Origin: Dermatophagoides farinae
Taxonomy: Eukaryota > Arthropoda > Arachnida > Sarcoptiformes > Pyroglyphidae
Direction: 5' to 3'
DNA: 64,000 nt
Assembly: GCF_024713945.1 (NCBI RefSeq)
Contig: NC_134683.1
Coordinates: 808,501 to 872,500, forward strand
Under the pieces are notes generated by a model. That model had not been told where the DNA came from. It was given only the letters and a program-made list of their open reading frames with translations, and made no database searches. This document shows, in pieces, positions 36,174-48,712 of this stretch. A program made the position numbers and the translations under genes. The number at the start of each line of letters is the position of its first letter. The stretch's first letter is position 1.

Positions 36174-37468
36174 CTATTCCATTGGTTGATCTTGTGATGA
36201 TGATGATGATTGATAATATAATCGTGGTTCAATCTGATGATTATCTGTTTCCAATATGACAACACCATAATCATCATTATCATTATCATCATCAAACATT
36301 TGATCATCATCATTTTCCAATGGTTCTTCAATACGAATATCATCATTTTGTTTTAAATCATCATCATCATTGTCATCGTCATTGCTATCAATTTCTTGAC
36401 GATTATGATTTGATACTATCAAATTCGTTAAATCATTTGATTGCCAAACAACTAATGCTTTAGACATTTTATCCTTTTCCGCTTGTATTAATTTATCCAT
36501 TATGGATGATGATGATGATTGTTGTTGTTGTTGATTAGCGAATGCATCACGTAATTCTGGTGATAATTCCAATATTTGTACATCATCATTGTTATTATAA
36601 TTTTCAATGTTATTATTTGCATCAATTTCTTCAATATGAACACTATGATTATTATTATTATTATTATTGCTATTTTGATTTTGATTATTAATATCAAATT
36701 GATGATGATCAGCATCTTCTACAATATAATTTTCACCTTCACGTATATGCATACGATCAAATATTTCCAATACTTTATCTTCACCAATATATTTTTTTAT
36801 TGGTCGATTATTATCAAAATCATAATTGGATTCATCTTCATAATCAGACATTAGATGGCTAAAATGTCTTTTATTATTCTTATTAAAGCTGAAATTCTGA
36901 TGAATATCGATTGATTGTTGTTGGTTAATCATATTCAATTGTTGTTGTTGTTGTTGTTGCGGTATCTGTGGTGATTGTTGCGTGTTTGTTGATGGCTGTG
37001 TCATAATACCAAATGAAAATCTATCATTCATAATCCATTGTTGACAATTATTGAGCTGATTTGACCATGGCATCACTGAAGGTATCTGTTGAGACCATGA
37101 TTGTTGTTGTTGCTGTGTTAATATCGATGAATTGACCGTAGGAAGATTATTATTGTTTATGATAAATGGCAATGTTGTTGATGATGATGGTGGCGGTGGT
37201 GTCGGTGATGATAATGGTAATTGAAATGAAGATGAAGATGGATAATTATAAAATTGTTGCTGCTGTTGAAAAGGATTCATCATCGTCATCGTTGATGATG
37301 TTGATAAATTCGGTACGGCAAATATATTTGTCATTGTTGTTGTTGTTGTTGTTGGAATTCTGATTGGAAAAAAAATATTAATCTTAAAAATTCATACACA
37401 CGATGAAAAAAGATGAATTTCAAGTGCAAAACTTACTTTTTATTCTTATCGAATAAATTATTCGACAT
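36174..37468 (-). CDS. Q/N/D-rich protein, possibly related to HCFC1R1/CCDC117
   Basis: Exons 37468-37437 and 37359-36174 (77-nt intron); 1,218 nt, 405 aa, starting 'MSNNLFDKNKKIP'. The tiny first exon is supported by a consensus GTAAGT donor and by frame continuity with the long exon; an internal ATG at 37334 is the alternative start. Most of the protein is Gln, Asn, Ser or Asp runs. Two islands look conserved: 'PIKKYIGEDKVLEIFDRMHI' (~205-225) and 'LELSPELRDAF' followed later by 'SKALVVWQ'. The first recalls the 'LRK..LSEENMATHFSQL' block of HCFC1R1 and its relative CCDC117. That link is from memory and weak; I would call it an uncharacterised protein. It is divergently oriented from the G gamma gene. 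Confidence 0.6.
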
Positions 37469-38561
37469 GAAGATTAACAAATCATATGAAGGCACAAAAA
37501 GGAATTGATTTGAATAATATAAAGTTTTTTTTATAATCAAAAAATTGTGGAGAAATCTTCAAACAAAAAAAAATCATCGAATTGAAAACAACTTGCGAGC
37601 CAAAATGAGTCTTGTGATTATCATCATCATCATGATTCATATAAACAACATTTGAAAAAAAAATCATCACAGAAGCTCCACCTATTCGAGAAAAATCACA
37701 ACATTCGATATTTCGGGAATTTTCTCGAAATCATCATCATCATCTTCGATCGATGAGAGAAAGAATTCTGGTTTCCTTTTTTTTCCTTCTCATTTTTTCG
37801 TTTTTTTTGTTCAATTTTTTTTCCGAATCAAACATGATAATTTCAAGTTTGTTTTCAAAAAAATTTTTTATTTTGTGGCCAGTATTATCAATTATAAACA
37901 ATGGGATATTCCAACCAAACATCGGGTTCATCAATTTGTCATCACAAAGTTTACACACATGCACAGGCATCACGATTTTGATTTTTTTTTGCCATTCGCT
38001 TTGGTAAGTATTATTTCAATGATGATGATATGATCCTCTATGCTACACTACATATATATTGTGCCGTTTTCTGCTCTATATAGAATAGAATGATATATCC
38101 AGACACCATGGATACAACCAGAAAACCGAGATGGATATAGATCTATTCTATATTTATATATAGAATTGTAGCTAGGTTGTGTGTGTGTGTATAGAGGTGT
38201 GGCTGGTGCGCTACCCGATTCGTGAGCAATGTAGCATTTCCACTATTTTATTATGTATGTGTGTGTATGAGCAATGAACAGAAAAAAAATCTGGATCATC
38301 ATTCTGGAATGATGAACAAATGTGTATGAGAAGTTGAGAGGGGAAAGGAAGTCAAGTGAAAAAAAAGAAGAAGAAAAAAAAAGAATAACCTCATTTCGAA
38401 AAATCCATTCTTGTGTAAATTGTTTGGAATCGTGTTTGTTTTTTTTTTTTGTTTGTGTGTTTGTGTGCGACCTTTGCCATTTGATTACTGTTTTTGAGTG
38501 GAAAAAATTATTGTTGTTCAAGTTATCATCAAGTAAATAACTGTGCAAGAACAGAACGAAA
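37469..38561. promoter_or_regulatory. Divergent interval between the Q/N-rich gene (-) and G gamma (+)
   Basis: 1.1 kb between divergent starts. The left half is A/T runs. The stretch 38030-38240 is more mixed, with TATATA elements and a TG tract at 38179-38190, and may hold G gamma 5' sequence. Short frames on both strands are low complexity. No clear core motif can be assigned. Confidence 0.3.
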
Positions 38562-38837
38562 ATGGATAAAGAAACATTGAGAAAACAGATTGAAAATATG
38601 CGATATCAAGCAATGATGGAACGATGGCCATTGTCAAAATCGATTCAAGCGTATGTGTTATTATCATTATTTCTTGATTATGATTTTTTGATTTTAATTT
38701 CATTTTGTTTTTTATCATTTTACATGAAAAGTCTTCGTGAATATATCGAAGAGAATGAACCACAGGATCCGTTGATTCATACACCGGATAAAAAGAATAA
38801 TCCATGGGCTGAAAAAGGCAAATGTACAATTTTCTAG
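38562..38837 (+). CDS. G protein gamma subunit (Ggamma30A-like)
   Basis: Exons 38562-38650 and 38732-38837 with an 81-nt intron; 195 nt, 64 aa. The start ATG follows 'GAACGAAA', and the protein opens '[17 protein letters not shown]' then '[10 protein letters not shown]', continues '[14 protein letters not shown]' and '[13 protein letters not shown]', and ends in the CaaX box CTIF. The sequence matches insect Ggamma30A, the subunit paired with the visual G beta in flies, and resembles vertebrate GNG13-type subunits more than Ggamma1. A terminal Phe in the CaaX box is compatible with geranylgeranylation or farnesylation. The intron is 3n and stopless, so the unspliced frame reads 91 residues. 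The ALKBH7 gene converges from the right. Confidence 0.95.
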   Translation: MDKETLRKQIENMRYQAMMERWPLSKSIQAYVLLSLFLDYDFLILISFCFLSFYMKSLREYIEENEPQDPLIHTPDKKNNPWAEKGKCTIF

Positions 38838-39428
38838 TCAAATTTTTTCTCAAAAAAAAAACTTTTATCATCATTCATCCATTCATCATATTGCAAAAAA
38901 AATATCACCGCCAACATTATTCTAATGAATTGGATTCGACAACAACAACAAACAAACGAATCGTTTCAGGATAACCATCAACCATACCCGTATTTTGTCA
39001 TTTAATCATCATCATCATAATCATCACTTGTCATTATCTTTTTTTTTTGATGAGCAGCTTTATCTTTTTCTCTTACCATCATCATCATCAGCACGACCAC
39101 AGCAAACACCACACACAAATCTATCTTACAAATGATTATTATTCAAATTATTCATCATTATAATAATGGTATTATATAAATTACATATTATAAATTCTGC
39201 CGTAAATGAAAAATCCTCATCATCATAACCCAAATACAATTTCAATTTCAATTTCAATTTTTTTTTTGGTGTGGTTGTTCCGGTGTGGTGCAATCTTTTT
39301 TTTTCTATCATTTACCGCAACACATACAAAGACAAGACATTGTAGCCATTAGCCATGTCCTTTTCCATTTTCCGTTTACGTTATAAATACGGGAAAAAAA
39401 AATTTCAATTTCATAATGAAACGTATTG

Positions 39429-39459
<31 letters not shown>

Positions 39460-39819
39460 CACGCACACACAAACGTTCGATTTTCATTTTTTTAGTTTTA
39501 AAAAATATCAAGCTTTTTTACAGCTTGATATTCAACACAATCCACCTATTATAATCCATTATTATTGATGGACAACAAACAAACAAACAAACAAACATTT
39601 GAAACTGACCGCGCCGACACCATCCCTCAGCGATTTTTTTGTTTTGTTTTGTTTTGATTCACATGAAACATCGGAAAAACAACCACAGAAAAAAATTTAT
39701 AAAATTTTCAACCAAAAACCAATTAATTAATTAATTAATTAACAAATTCACACAATATGTATTTGAAATGAATAAATAAATAAATAAATAAACAAATTGT
39801 CAACAATTTTTTTTGCCAA
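38838..39819. other. Convergent 3' interval between G gamma and ALKBH7
   Basis: About 980 bases, mostly 3' UTR and spacer. It holds TTTCAA hexamer repeats (39237-39260), a CA tract (39429-39454), ACAA repeats (39575-39598), and the run of AATAAA hexamers at 39768-39790 that could end the G gamma transcript. Frames here are chance. Confidence 0.4.
39504..39532. repeat. Perfect 11-bp hairpin with 7-base loop
   Basis: AATATCAAGCT (39504-39514), a 7-base loop, then its exact complement AGCTTGATATT (39522-39532). It sits between the G gamma and ALKBH7 3' ends. Confidence 0.75.
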
Positions 39820-40742
39820 TTAATCAGTAGCTGTAGTGGTATCCGATGGTTCATTACGACAAATAATCGATATTCGACGATCACGTTTTATTTGTCGTCC
39901 TTTGAATAATGAATTTTCATCATCAAGAATTTCATGTGCATAAAGATAACGTGAATCGCCACTAAAACAAAACAAAACAAAAAACATTCCAATTTTAATT
40001 CATGAATGATGATGATGGTGGTTAATGGTGAATGACTTACGTCATAATATATAATGATCGACGATTAAGTAAAATATCGACATAAATATCACGATTCGAT
40101 TCAAGACGCATACGCATTACTGAATCTGAAAGTAATGATATTCCGGCTATTGTGTCACCACAAAACTATAGAGATAGAGAGAGAGATAGAAAAAAAACAT
40201 TAAAATTAATCAGTGATTTAATACAAAAACAAAATATTTACCCGAACACTATCGACATGTGGTTTGATGAAACCATTGGCTTTAATCTCCAGTATATGTA
40301 CGAATTTAATGTGATTAGCATTATCACTGAATGCAAGTTGTCGAATACGATCAATAATTTTTACATTTTCTTGTTGCCATCGTAAATGTTCGGTTTCACG
40401 ATAATTTTGTATAGCATCATCCCAATGTGTTTGTTCATAACGTATTCGTCGTGTTTTGAATACATTTTCCACTTCATTTATTAATGATTGTTCTTCATGT
40501 GGATCAATAAAATCCGGTACGATAAACATTGAGTTTTGAATTTGTTTTAAATTTTCGCCATATTTTGAATCAAAATAATCATCATGAACTTTTAATTTGA
40601 AATGTTGTTTATCTGGTTGAATGGATTCAGTATGAAATAATAGTGTTAATGATGATGATGATGGTGGCTGGAATCGGAATTTATTTTTTATCACATTAAT
40701 AATCATCAAACGTTGTCCTAAATGGAACATTTTCATTTTCAT
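39820..40742 (-). CDS. ALKBH7: Alpha-ketoglutarate-dependent dioxygenase AlkB homolog 7, mitochondrial
   Basis: Exons 40742-40242, 40165-40041, 39961-39820; 768 nt, 255 aa, against 221 in human, the excess being N-terminal. The start 'MKMKMFHLGQRLMIINVIKN' is basic and hydrophobic, fitting import into mitochondria. The AlkB core is clear: 'HWDDAIQNYRETE', iron ligands H162 and D164 in 'IKPHVDS', 'FCGDTIAGISLLSDSVMR', distal iron ligand H218 in 'YAHEIL', and 2-oxoglutarate-binding arginines R238 and R244 in 'RRISIICR'. All catalytic residues are present. ALKBH7 acts in mitochondria in programmed necrosis and lipid metabolism and has been tied to mitochondrial RNA demethylation. Its upstream neighbour on the same strand ends 213 bases away. 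Confidence 0.94.
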
Positions 40743-40955
40743 TTTTTTTTTTTTTTTTTTTTTTGAATGAATTCGAATCTAAATTCAGCTGATCATTTCA
40801 TTCCATTGTCTGATTTTGACCACCAGATGGTGTGGTTATAAAAAATGTTTGAATTTTTTTTTTTAATTTTCAACAAAGAAAAAATGATAACGGCATTAGT
40901 AACAAGCAAAAAAAAAATGTATGGCACAAGTGCAAAAAAAGAATCGAAAATATGG

Positions 40956-42263
40956 CTAACAATCAGATTGAAATTCAAATGTTTGATCAATGACATTTGA
41001 CGATGAAGATGATGATGATGATGTTGATGACATCGATGATCTCACTCTGCCGCCAATCGGTCTAAGTTGTTTACGTAATTCTTCCAATGATATTGGATTA
41101 TTCGATGATTGTGACGAAGCAAATGAAGATGAACGATATGGTAATTTATTGATTATATGACTATCACAATAATTTTGACTATGACAATAATTGATTGATG
41201 ATGATGATGATGATGATTGTTTTTCTTTACGAACATCACGAACATCATGGCGAAGCATTCGAAATGCAAGATCATCATTGATTAGATGTGGTGATGATTC
41301 TCTTGTACGATATCGTTGTTTACGTGATTCTGTTTGATCAAGTTCAACGTTCGAATATCCAGTTGTTTGTAAACCCATTGTGATCGGTGTATTTGGTATA
41401 CCAAATGGTAATGGTGGCACTACTGGTGAACGTGATGCTGTTGATTGTTTTAAACGACGATTCAATAGATCATCCTGTATGAGATCAGGATTTTTTTGTA
41501 ATAATTTTCCCGTAATATATTCGTTATCATAATCATTATCATCATGATGATGATGATGAATGGCAGTTGTATTGTCCGAATTGTGTGAATCATTAAGCCA
41601 ATCTTCATAATTATCAAGAAACATATAACAAATTGAATCAGATTGTTTTTGTTGTTGTTGTTGCTGCTGTTGAGATCTATTATGATGATTTTGAGATTTT
41701 CCAGATTTTTCTGGCCACAATGGTAATGCTTTTTGTTGACGATTTTTATCATAACGACGATAGGCAACATCATCCTTTATAATGTTTGGCATTGCAGAAC
41801 GACGAACCGGAATTGTTTTGGTTTTTGTTGCAGGCCTATTGGACAAAATATGAAAGTGTGAATTTAAAATTCTTTATTCACTAGAATCATCAAACCTTTT
41901 CATCACAGATGATGATTGATCCAGATGATAAACATGTTGTCGTTGTTGTTGATATGGCCGATTATTTTGACGATATGATTGTTGAAATTTTGCAGGTAAA
42001 TCACGACGTTCGGCACGATCCAATAATTCATCATCATCATTTAGATTTAATTGATTGAAAAGATTTTCAAAATCATCCAACGGATGTTTTGGTTGTTGAT
42101 GACGATATTTTAATTGATTTTTTTCAACAAACATTCGTAGTTCATCCGATGCAGCCGTTGGATTAGCAGTACGTATTGTTGTTGATTGTGTACGTCTTCG
42201 TTCGATTAATTGCCAATGAATTTTTTTCTTCACTACCGGTTGTTTATCATTATCATCGGACAT
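40956..42263 (-). CDS. Unrecognised disordered protein with three 'I-x-DD' repeats
   Basis: Exons 42263-41896 and 41835-40956 (60-nt intron); 1,248 nt, 415 aa, ATG after a run of A. I do not recognise it. It is basic, rich in Ser, Gln, Arg and His. A related motif occurs three times: 'MPNIIKDDVAYRR', 'NPDLIQDDLLNRR' and 'SPHLINDDLAFRM', roughly 75-90 residues apart, each with an aromatic or Leu then Arg after the paired Asp. Other possibly conserved bits are 'KKIHWQLIERRR' near the start, 'ALPLWPEKSGKSQ', and 'SLEELRKQLRPIGGRVRSS' near the end. The repeats suggest multiple copies of a short linear binding motif, perhaps for a scaffold or cytoskeletal partner; that is inference. It lies between ALKBH7 and a 3.6-kb spacer, divergent from supervillin. 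Confidence 0.72.
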
Positions 42264-45200
42264 TTTTTTTTGTTCATTTAATAAATATTGATATTATCAT
42301 TGGCCATTCGAGCATAATGCAATTAATAATTTTTTTTCTGCTACAAATAGTCAAATTTTCGTTGACTAGAATCATTTGAGAGAGAGAGAGAAAAAAAAGC
42401 CGGATTTTCAGTTGTCACATACGATGATCTGATCACGAAACCGCATACTCTGTGTGTGTGTCAACAACAAAAACACACTGAGAGATATTGAGGAACACTT
42501 GTTGCTTGTGTCGAAATTTTTTTTTTTTTTTTTTGATGATTGACAAGAACTATTAATAGGTGGAAAATGAAAAAAAAACATAAACAAATATGGCAAAAAT
42601 GTAGTCGATGATGATGAAGAGGTGGAAAAAAAAGGAGAGCAGACACGGATGTTTGCGTTACACATACATATACAGTTTTTTTGATGACGATGATGAGAAA
42701 CCAAAAAAATTATAATGTATTCATTTCAATGACATGTCCTGTGTGTGTGTGTGTGGTAAAATGTTGATCAGGCCAGGTTGTATTTCGAATTACAACAAAC
42801 ACCAAAACTTGGACACAGGTATTGATATTGGTTGGTTGTATCAATAAGAAATTTTTTTTTTTGCATCAAGTACACATACATACACACACACACATTGACA
42901 TCGAAAGATGAAAATTTTGTTGCTGCTTCTGCTTGCGATGATGATGATGTTGATGTTGATGACCATGAAATGTCCAAATATTCAAACTAACAAATGATGA
43001 TGATGATGAGATTTAGCCGAAGGTGATTTTTTTGTTGTTGCTGTGTTTATGTCATCACTGGATCCGTATTTGATTTTGATGATGATGATTATAATGTAAT
43101 CTTTTTTTGAATGGATGCTAAAAACGATGAATAGCAAAATGGATTATTAATTGATGATTGAATTTAAAATTTTAAATGATGATGAGTTTATCATTAAAAT
43201 TTTAAAATTTCTTACTTTAAATTTCAAAATGGCAATGTTTAATTTTTTTTTCACTAGATACAAACCGATTGGCCATTGCTTCAAATGTGTCTGAATGTAA
43301 TGAAATGGACTAGTTTTTTTTCGATTTTTGCTGTTTGTATTCAATGTGTTGTATGTCATATACACACACAATCATGATTGGCCACAATTTTTACAGGTGC
43401 AATGATGATATTATCATCATTTGTTATTTTAGTTTGTCGACCATCAATAAATGATATTCACCGTTTGAAGGAAAATTGAAGCCAACGAAACAAAACAAAA
43501 CAAAAAAACAACATCAAACGGCAGATGTATAGACAAGTAGACAAGAAATTTTTCCAATCACAGAAATTGTTACAAAGTTCATTATTTCCAATACTTGAAT
43601 GTTGTGGTTGTATAAGTTGTATGGCCGTTTGTTTTGATGATGATGAGGAGAAAAAAAACACGCGGCACAATCGATTCGAGAGAAACAAAAAAAAAAAAGA
43701 AAATTTATAATAATTTGATGAAATTGAACAACAAATTTCGACTTTGAATTACAGATATAATTGAATTAATTGATGGATGGATTTGTTTGTCGATCGATCG
43801 ATCGATCAATCAATCAATTGATTGGTTTTATCATGTTTTTTATTCATGACATGAAATTTTTTTTTGTCGATGTCAAACATTGTGAATGTTAGTAAATATA
43901 TAATTAGAACAAATTCGAATGATGATCAAATGATGATGATGATGATTGACAACATCGATACTATCGATGTATTTATATATGATGATGATGATAATAATTT
44001 TATGCGAAACATTCGATTCGATCGAATTTCACAACTCTTTCCAATTTCTTTGTGATTTTGAAAATCAATCATTATAATAAATGATAATCAATTTTTTTCC
44101 CATTTATTCAAAAATATGATGATATCGACATGAATGTTTTGCCGTTGTTGTTGTATACGTACATCATTATCATGGATTAAATTATCTTTGATAGTCATGT
44201 GAAATCATTTATTGGCTACACTAATTGTGAATGAGAAAAAAAATAATGTCAACCATTCAATTGGGATTCAATTTCATTCCATTATCATGATCATATCATC
44301 AATTTATTCGATATATTCGATTATAAATCTCCAATAACCACAAGGTCAGAATTGTTGTTGTTGAAAACTTTTTTTTCTGTTAATTTGTTTTTGGTTTTGC
44401 TGTTTTTTTTCTTTGTATTTCAAAACAAACAATGTTCATGTTGATCCAAGATTATTATTGGTAAAAACAAGAAAATTCTGATGAAAAAAATTTTTTTTTT
44501 TTTAAATCAAAAATACGCGTGCGTGTTCTCTTTCATTCGAATATCGCGGTATTATTACTCTTTTTTTTTCGTTCTCATTTTCAAAGACAATTTTTATCCG
44601 TCGATAATCGTCGATTTTATATGTAAGAATTATCAATACATGTCACACAGACACACACACAGCATCAAATCCATTTTGTTTCATTTTTATATTCAAGTTA
44701 TGACGAAAAAAATGAAAACAAACAAATGATTTTCGATGTGTGTGTGTAAAACAAAAATTTAGACAAAAAAACAACGAACGTGAATTTTTGTTTCATCATT
44801 CAAACGGTTTGTTTATCTACTACAACTGTACTACAGCTGCAGCAGTATTGCTGTTCCATGATGAAATCCTCAAAGACACGCCTTTAGATTATCACATCAA
44901 GTGAATAGTGATATTGATCCAAAAACAAAAAAACAAAAGACAACCGTCAAAATACCGTACATGTGTGATTGACATATAACCGACATTGTGCATGTGTGTG
45001 TCTGTGATCCAAAATGTAATTTTTTTTATTTTAGAATAGATCTTAAATGTTGAAAAACATCTTTTTCCCGATTGCCCAGGTAATTCAGACATATACCTGT
45101 GTGTGGGTATATTATACCTGCATTTATATATAGATTGTAAATGATAATGATAGTTTGAAATTTTTGATCATTAACGTCCGTTTTGTGTTTATATGTTTTT

Positions 45201-45916
45201 CGGGTTGTTGTTGTTGTTGTTGTTTGTTATTGTGGTGGTGGTGATGGTGGTGGTGGTTGCACCAATTGATCATCATCATCATCATCATCATTGAGCGCGT
45301 GAGCAATAATAATTCTTTTCTCACTTGTTTTTCATTCTATCTATCTACTTAATATATTGTCTGTCTGTTTGTGTGTGTGTGTGTGTGTTTGTTGATCTTG
45401 TTTTGGTGCGGTATATTATCATCACCGTGGATTGAAATTATCTCGTATTTTATTTGACAAAATTACCCACATAAACACACACACACACACAAACATCAAT
45501 TTGGTATCGTTGTTTTTTTTTTGATTATCACATGATCCATAAAAAGCATCTAATTAAACTATGATGATGATGATGATCATGGCATTAAATATCATTATTA
45601 AACAACAATATCATCGCTGGATCATTCGATAATTTGAATGAGTTTGCAACTGTGTCTGTGTGTGTGTTTATTCCATTGTGTCTTGTGTGCGAGCATTCTG
45701 GTTACCAAAAAAAAAAAAAATACCAAAAGAGAAAAAAGGTAAATTGGAATTTTGTTCATTTTAACGAATTTTCATTATTGTTTTTTTCTCCATTTTTTGG
45801 TTTGCATAGAATTTCCACCATCTAAGAATAACTAAGATTTCAGTGGTTATATTAATCATAAACAACACAAGATGAAAAATTGTAATCACCATCATCAGCT
45901 GATTTAAATACAAAAA
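42264..45916. other. 3.6-kb divergent spacer upstream of supervillin and the repeat protein
   Basis: Simple repeats dominate: GAT/CAT runs (42944-43010, 43932-43950, 45266-45290), CGAT array at 43791-43807, TG/CA tracts (42739-42753, 45370-45386, 45475-45491), GTT run near 45205-45224. Promoters for both flanking genes must lie here, and supervillin may have a noncoding first exon. Frames up to 82 aa are low complexity. I see no gene. Confidence 0.35.
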
Positions 45917-48672
45917 ATGGATGATAATAATAGCGAAATGAAATCAAATATTATGAATCGTATTCAAACGATTAATAATCAATTAATGAACAAATCAAAT
46001 CATCAACAATCAAAGAATTATGAAAATAATATCCAGAATCGACGTTGGAGCTATGCCAATACAAATGTTAATCGAACAATAGGACAACAAAAATCTTCAT
46101 GCCAAATTGTTGAATCATTGAATGAATCAAAAGTGAATATGGCAACAATCAATTCGGATTCATTGAATAATGATAATGGTAGTTGTAATCAAGAAATTTC
46201 AACTAAAGTGAAGAATGAAGAAATTTCATCATCATCATCATCGTCGTCGTCGTCGTCATCGTCGTCGTTATCATTGAAGGATGGTGAAAATTGCAACGAT
46301 AATTATCGTGTAGATGGTGGTGAAACAATTAATAATAAAAATATATTACCATCTAACAATGACGAGACAACTGATTCATCATCACCAGCATTTTATACAA
46401 TAACAAAACCAATGATGATGATGACAAATTTTTCATTCGATCAATCAACAACCGTTACGACAACGACAAATACAAATCTCAAACCAATACTGAAACGTAA
46501 AGATTCATTGGATAAATTGATGGGTGGTATATCGAAAAATCATCATCAGGATCCGAATTTACCACCACCGATATTGAAAAAACGTGATAGTTTATGTTCA
46601 ACATTGAATACGGATTCCACCGGTGGAAATATTGATTTATCATCATCATCATCATCATCTCCATCAGGTTCGAATATTAATCCAAACAATGGTAAGTGAT
46701 ATAAATATCTATTAATACATTCAACATTACTGATTTTTTTTCTCACAAAATAAATAGGTATGGCAGCATTGTCTTTACAACAACCACCACCTTCTATATT
46801 GAAAAATCGTCATCAACAACAGCCAAGAGGTTCATATTCTTTTGATGAAACATTGAACAATCACCGTACTGATGGAATTAGATCACCATCAGATGATTCG
46901 CAATATCATCATCAACAACAACAACCGTATCAATTGAAACCAATTTTAAAGAAAAAATCCTGGAGTACTGAAAGTGGTACTGATCATTTTGGTCATTCAA
47001 CGATTGGATCAAATTCTACGAATGAATATCAAGTGAAAGGAATATTGAAATCAACATCGATTGATCGTTCACCACCACAACAATCATCATTATCATCATC
47101 ACCAACTGGTGGTTCATCATTGTTAACAACAATAAAAATGATTTCATCAAAAATTGATGATCATGATCCAGAAACAACAACAGTGTCTTATTTATATTCT
47201 AATTCACATGTAACAACAAGTGCGCAATCTACAACCACCATTACTACATTATCATCAAATACAACAGCCGGACTAAAAAGTATCCTTAAACCATCATCAA
47301 CAACGAATCGACAACGGAATCGTTTACGTTCAACATCATTATCACCAACAGCATCAACGGATTCATTATCATTATTATCATCAAATACTGATGAATCAGA
47401 GGAATCATCATCATCATCTATTATTAGAAATAATAATCGTAAAAGTGCATTTCGTAAACGTACCTCATTGGATGGTAATTCAGTTGTAAACATTATTCGT
47501 GGTACTAGTGGTGGTGATGATGATGATGGTTATTCAACAACAACAACAATAAAACCGTTATTTCGATTATTCAATAAAAATAAATTCAATGAAATATCTG
47601 TGATCAATAATAATCAATCAACAATACAATCATGTTCATCTGGGGCAGCAGCGACAATTATTAAACCAATTTTAAAATCAAATAATTGCCAACAACAACA
47701 TCAATGTTCAACTACAATAACAGCATCGAATGAATCAGATAATGATAATGAATCTGCTCAATCATCATCATTTTTAAATTCGAATGATAATGATGATGAT
47801 AATAGTATGTCATCATCATCATCCTCATCATCATCATCTTCATCATCATCATCATTGGCAGCAACAAGTTTGATGGAAACATTACCACCACCAGATAATA
47901 AAAACGACGATGATGATGATGATGAACAATCATCATCATCATCACCATCATCATTATCAGCTATGAGGTAAATTTTCAAACCATGATAATCCAAATTTAT
48001 AAAAAATTGGATTCATCACCAAACAATTATTTCCACTCAACATCTTTATTCTATCCACTTTCATTCAAACCAATAATGTTTTCTTAATTCCAAAACGAAA
48101 ATTTCTTCAAATACTCATCATCATTTTTCCTTTTTGTTTCGATTTCACAATCATTCAATCAATTTGAAATTCAATTTATGGATGCCTTTTTTTCTCTGTC
48201 ATTATTTTCATTTTTTTTCAAATGTAATGCAAAAAAAAACCACTGCTTTCTAAATTCTGTTTTTCTTAATTTTTCAATTTTTAATGAATGAATGAAAATC
48301 TATCCTTTATATATGCTTTATACTCTGTGTGTATGTGTGTGTGTGTCTTGATTTGATTTGATTTTTTTTTCGTTTGTTTGTTTTCATTCAAACTGTTGAG
48401 CTTTCAAAAAACACAAAAACACAAACACAAGAATATTCTCTGTCTTTCATCATACTTTTATTCTTTTCTTTTCTTTGATTCTTACAATTCTTGATTGTAT
48501 GTGAATATATTCCGGGGGTCAATCAATACAAAAACTTTTTTCTCTTTTCTTTTTTTCTTATGACTTTTAAAAAAAAAAAAAATTTGATTAAATATGACTT
48601 GTTTTTTTTCCAAAAATTCTGTTACTTTTTCTCTTTCTCTTTCTCATCAAAATTTATCACTTGACAATATAA

Positions 48673-48712
<40 letters not shown>

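Noticed and set aside
38518-38874. 118-residue minus-strand frame over the G gamma gene
   Set aside because: Antisense shadow of the G gamma exons and intron; the plus-strand protein is unmistakable.
39575-39598. Short direct repeats considered as a CRISPR-like or satellite array
   Set aside because: They are plain ACAA microsatellite units with no spacers; the same holds for all CA, CAT and AAACG arrays in the window.
42408-42704. Small minus-strand frames just upstream of the repeat protein
   Set aside because: Cys/Phe/Ser-rich translation of TG and T runs; probably promoter or 5' UTR DNA.
43160-43215. Repeated AAAATTTTAAA palindromes as a possible transposon end
   Set aside because: Only A/T, no target-site duplication or transposase fragment nearby.
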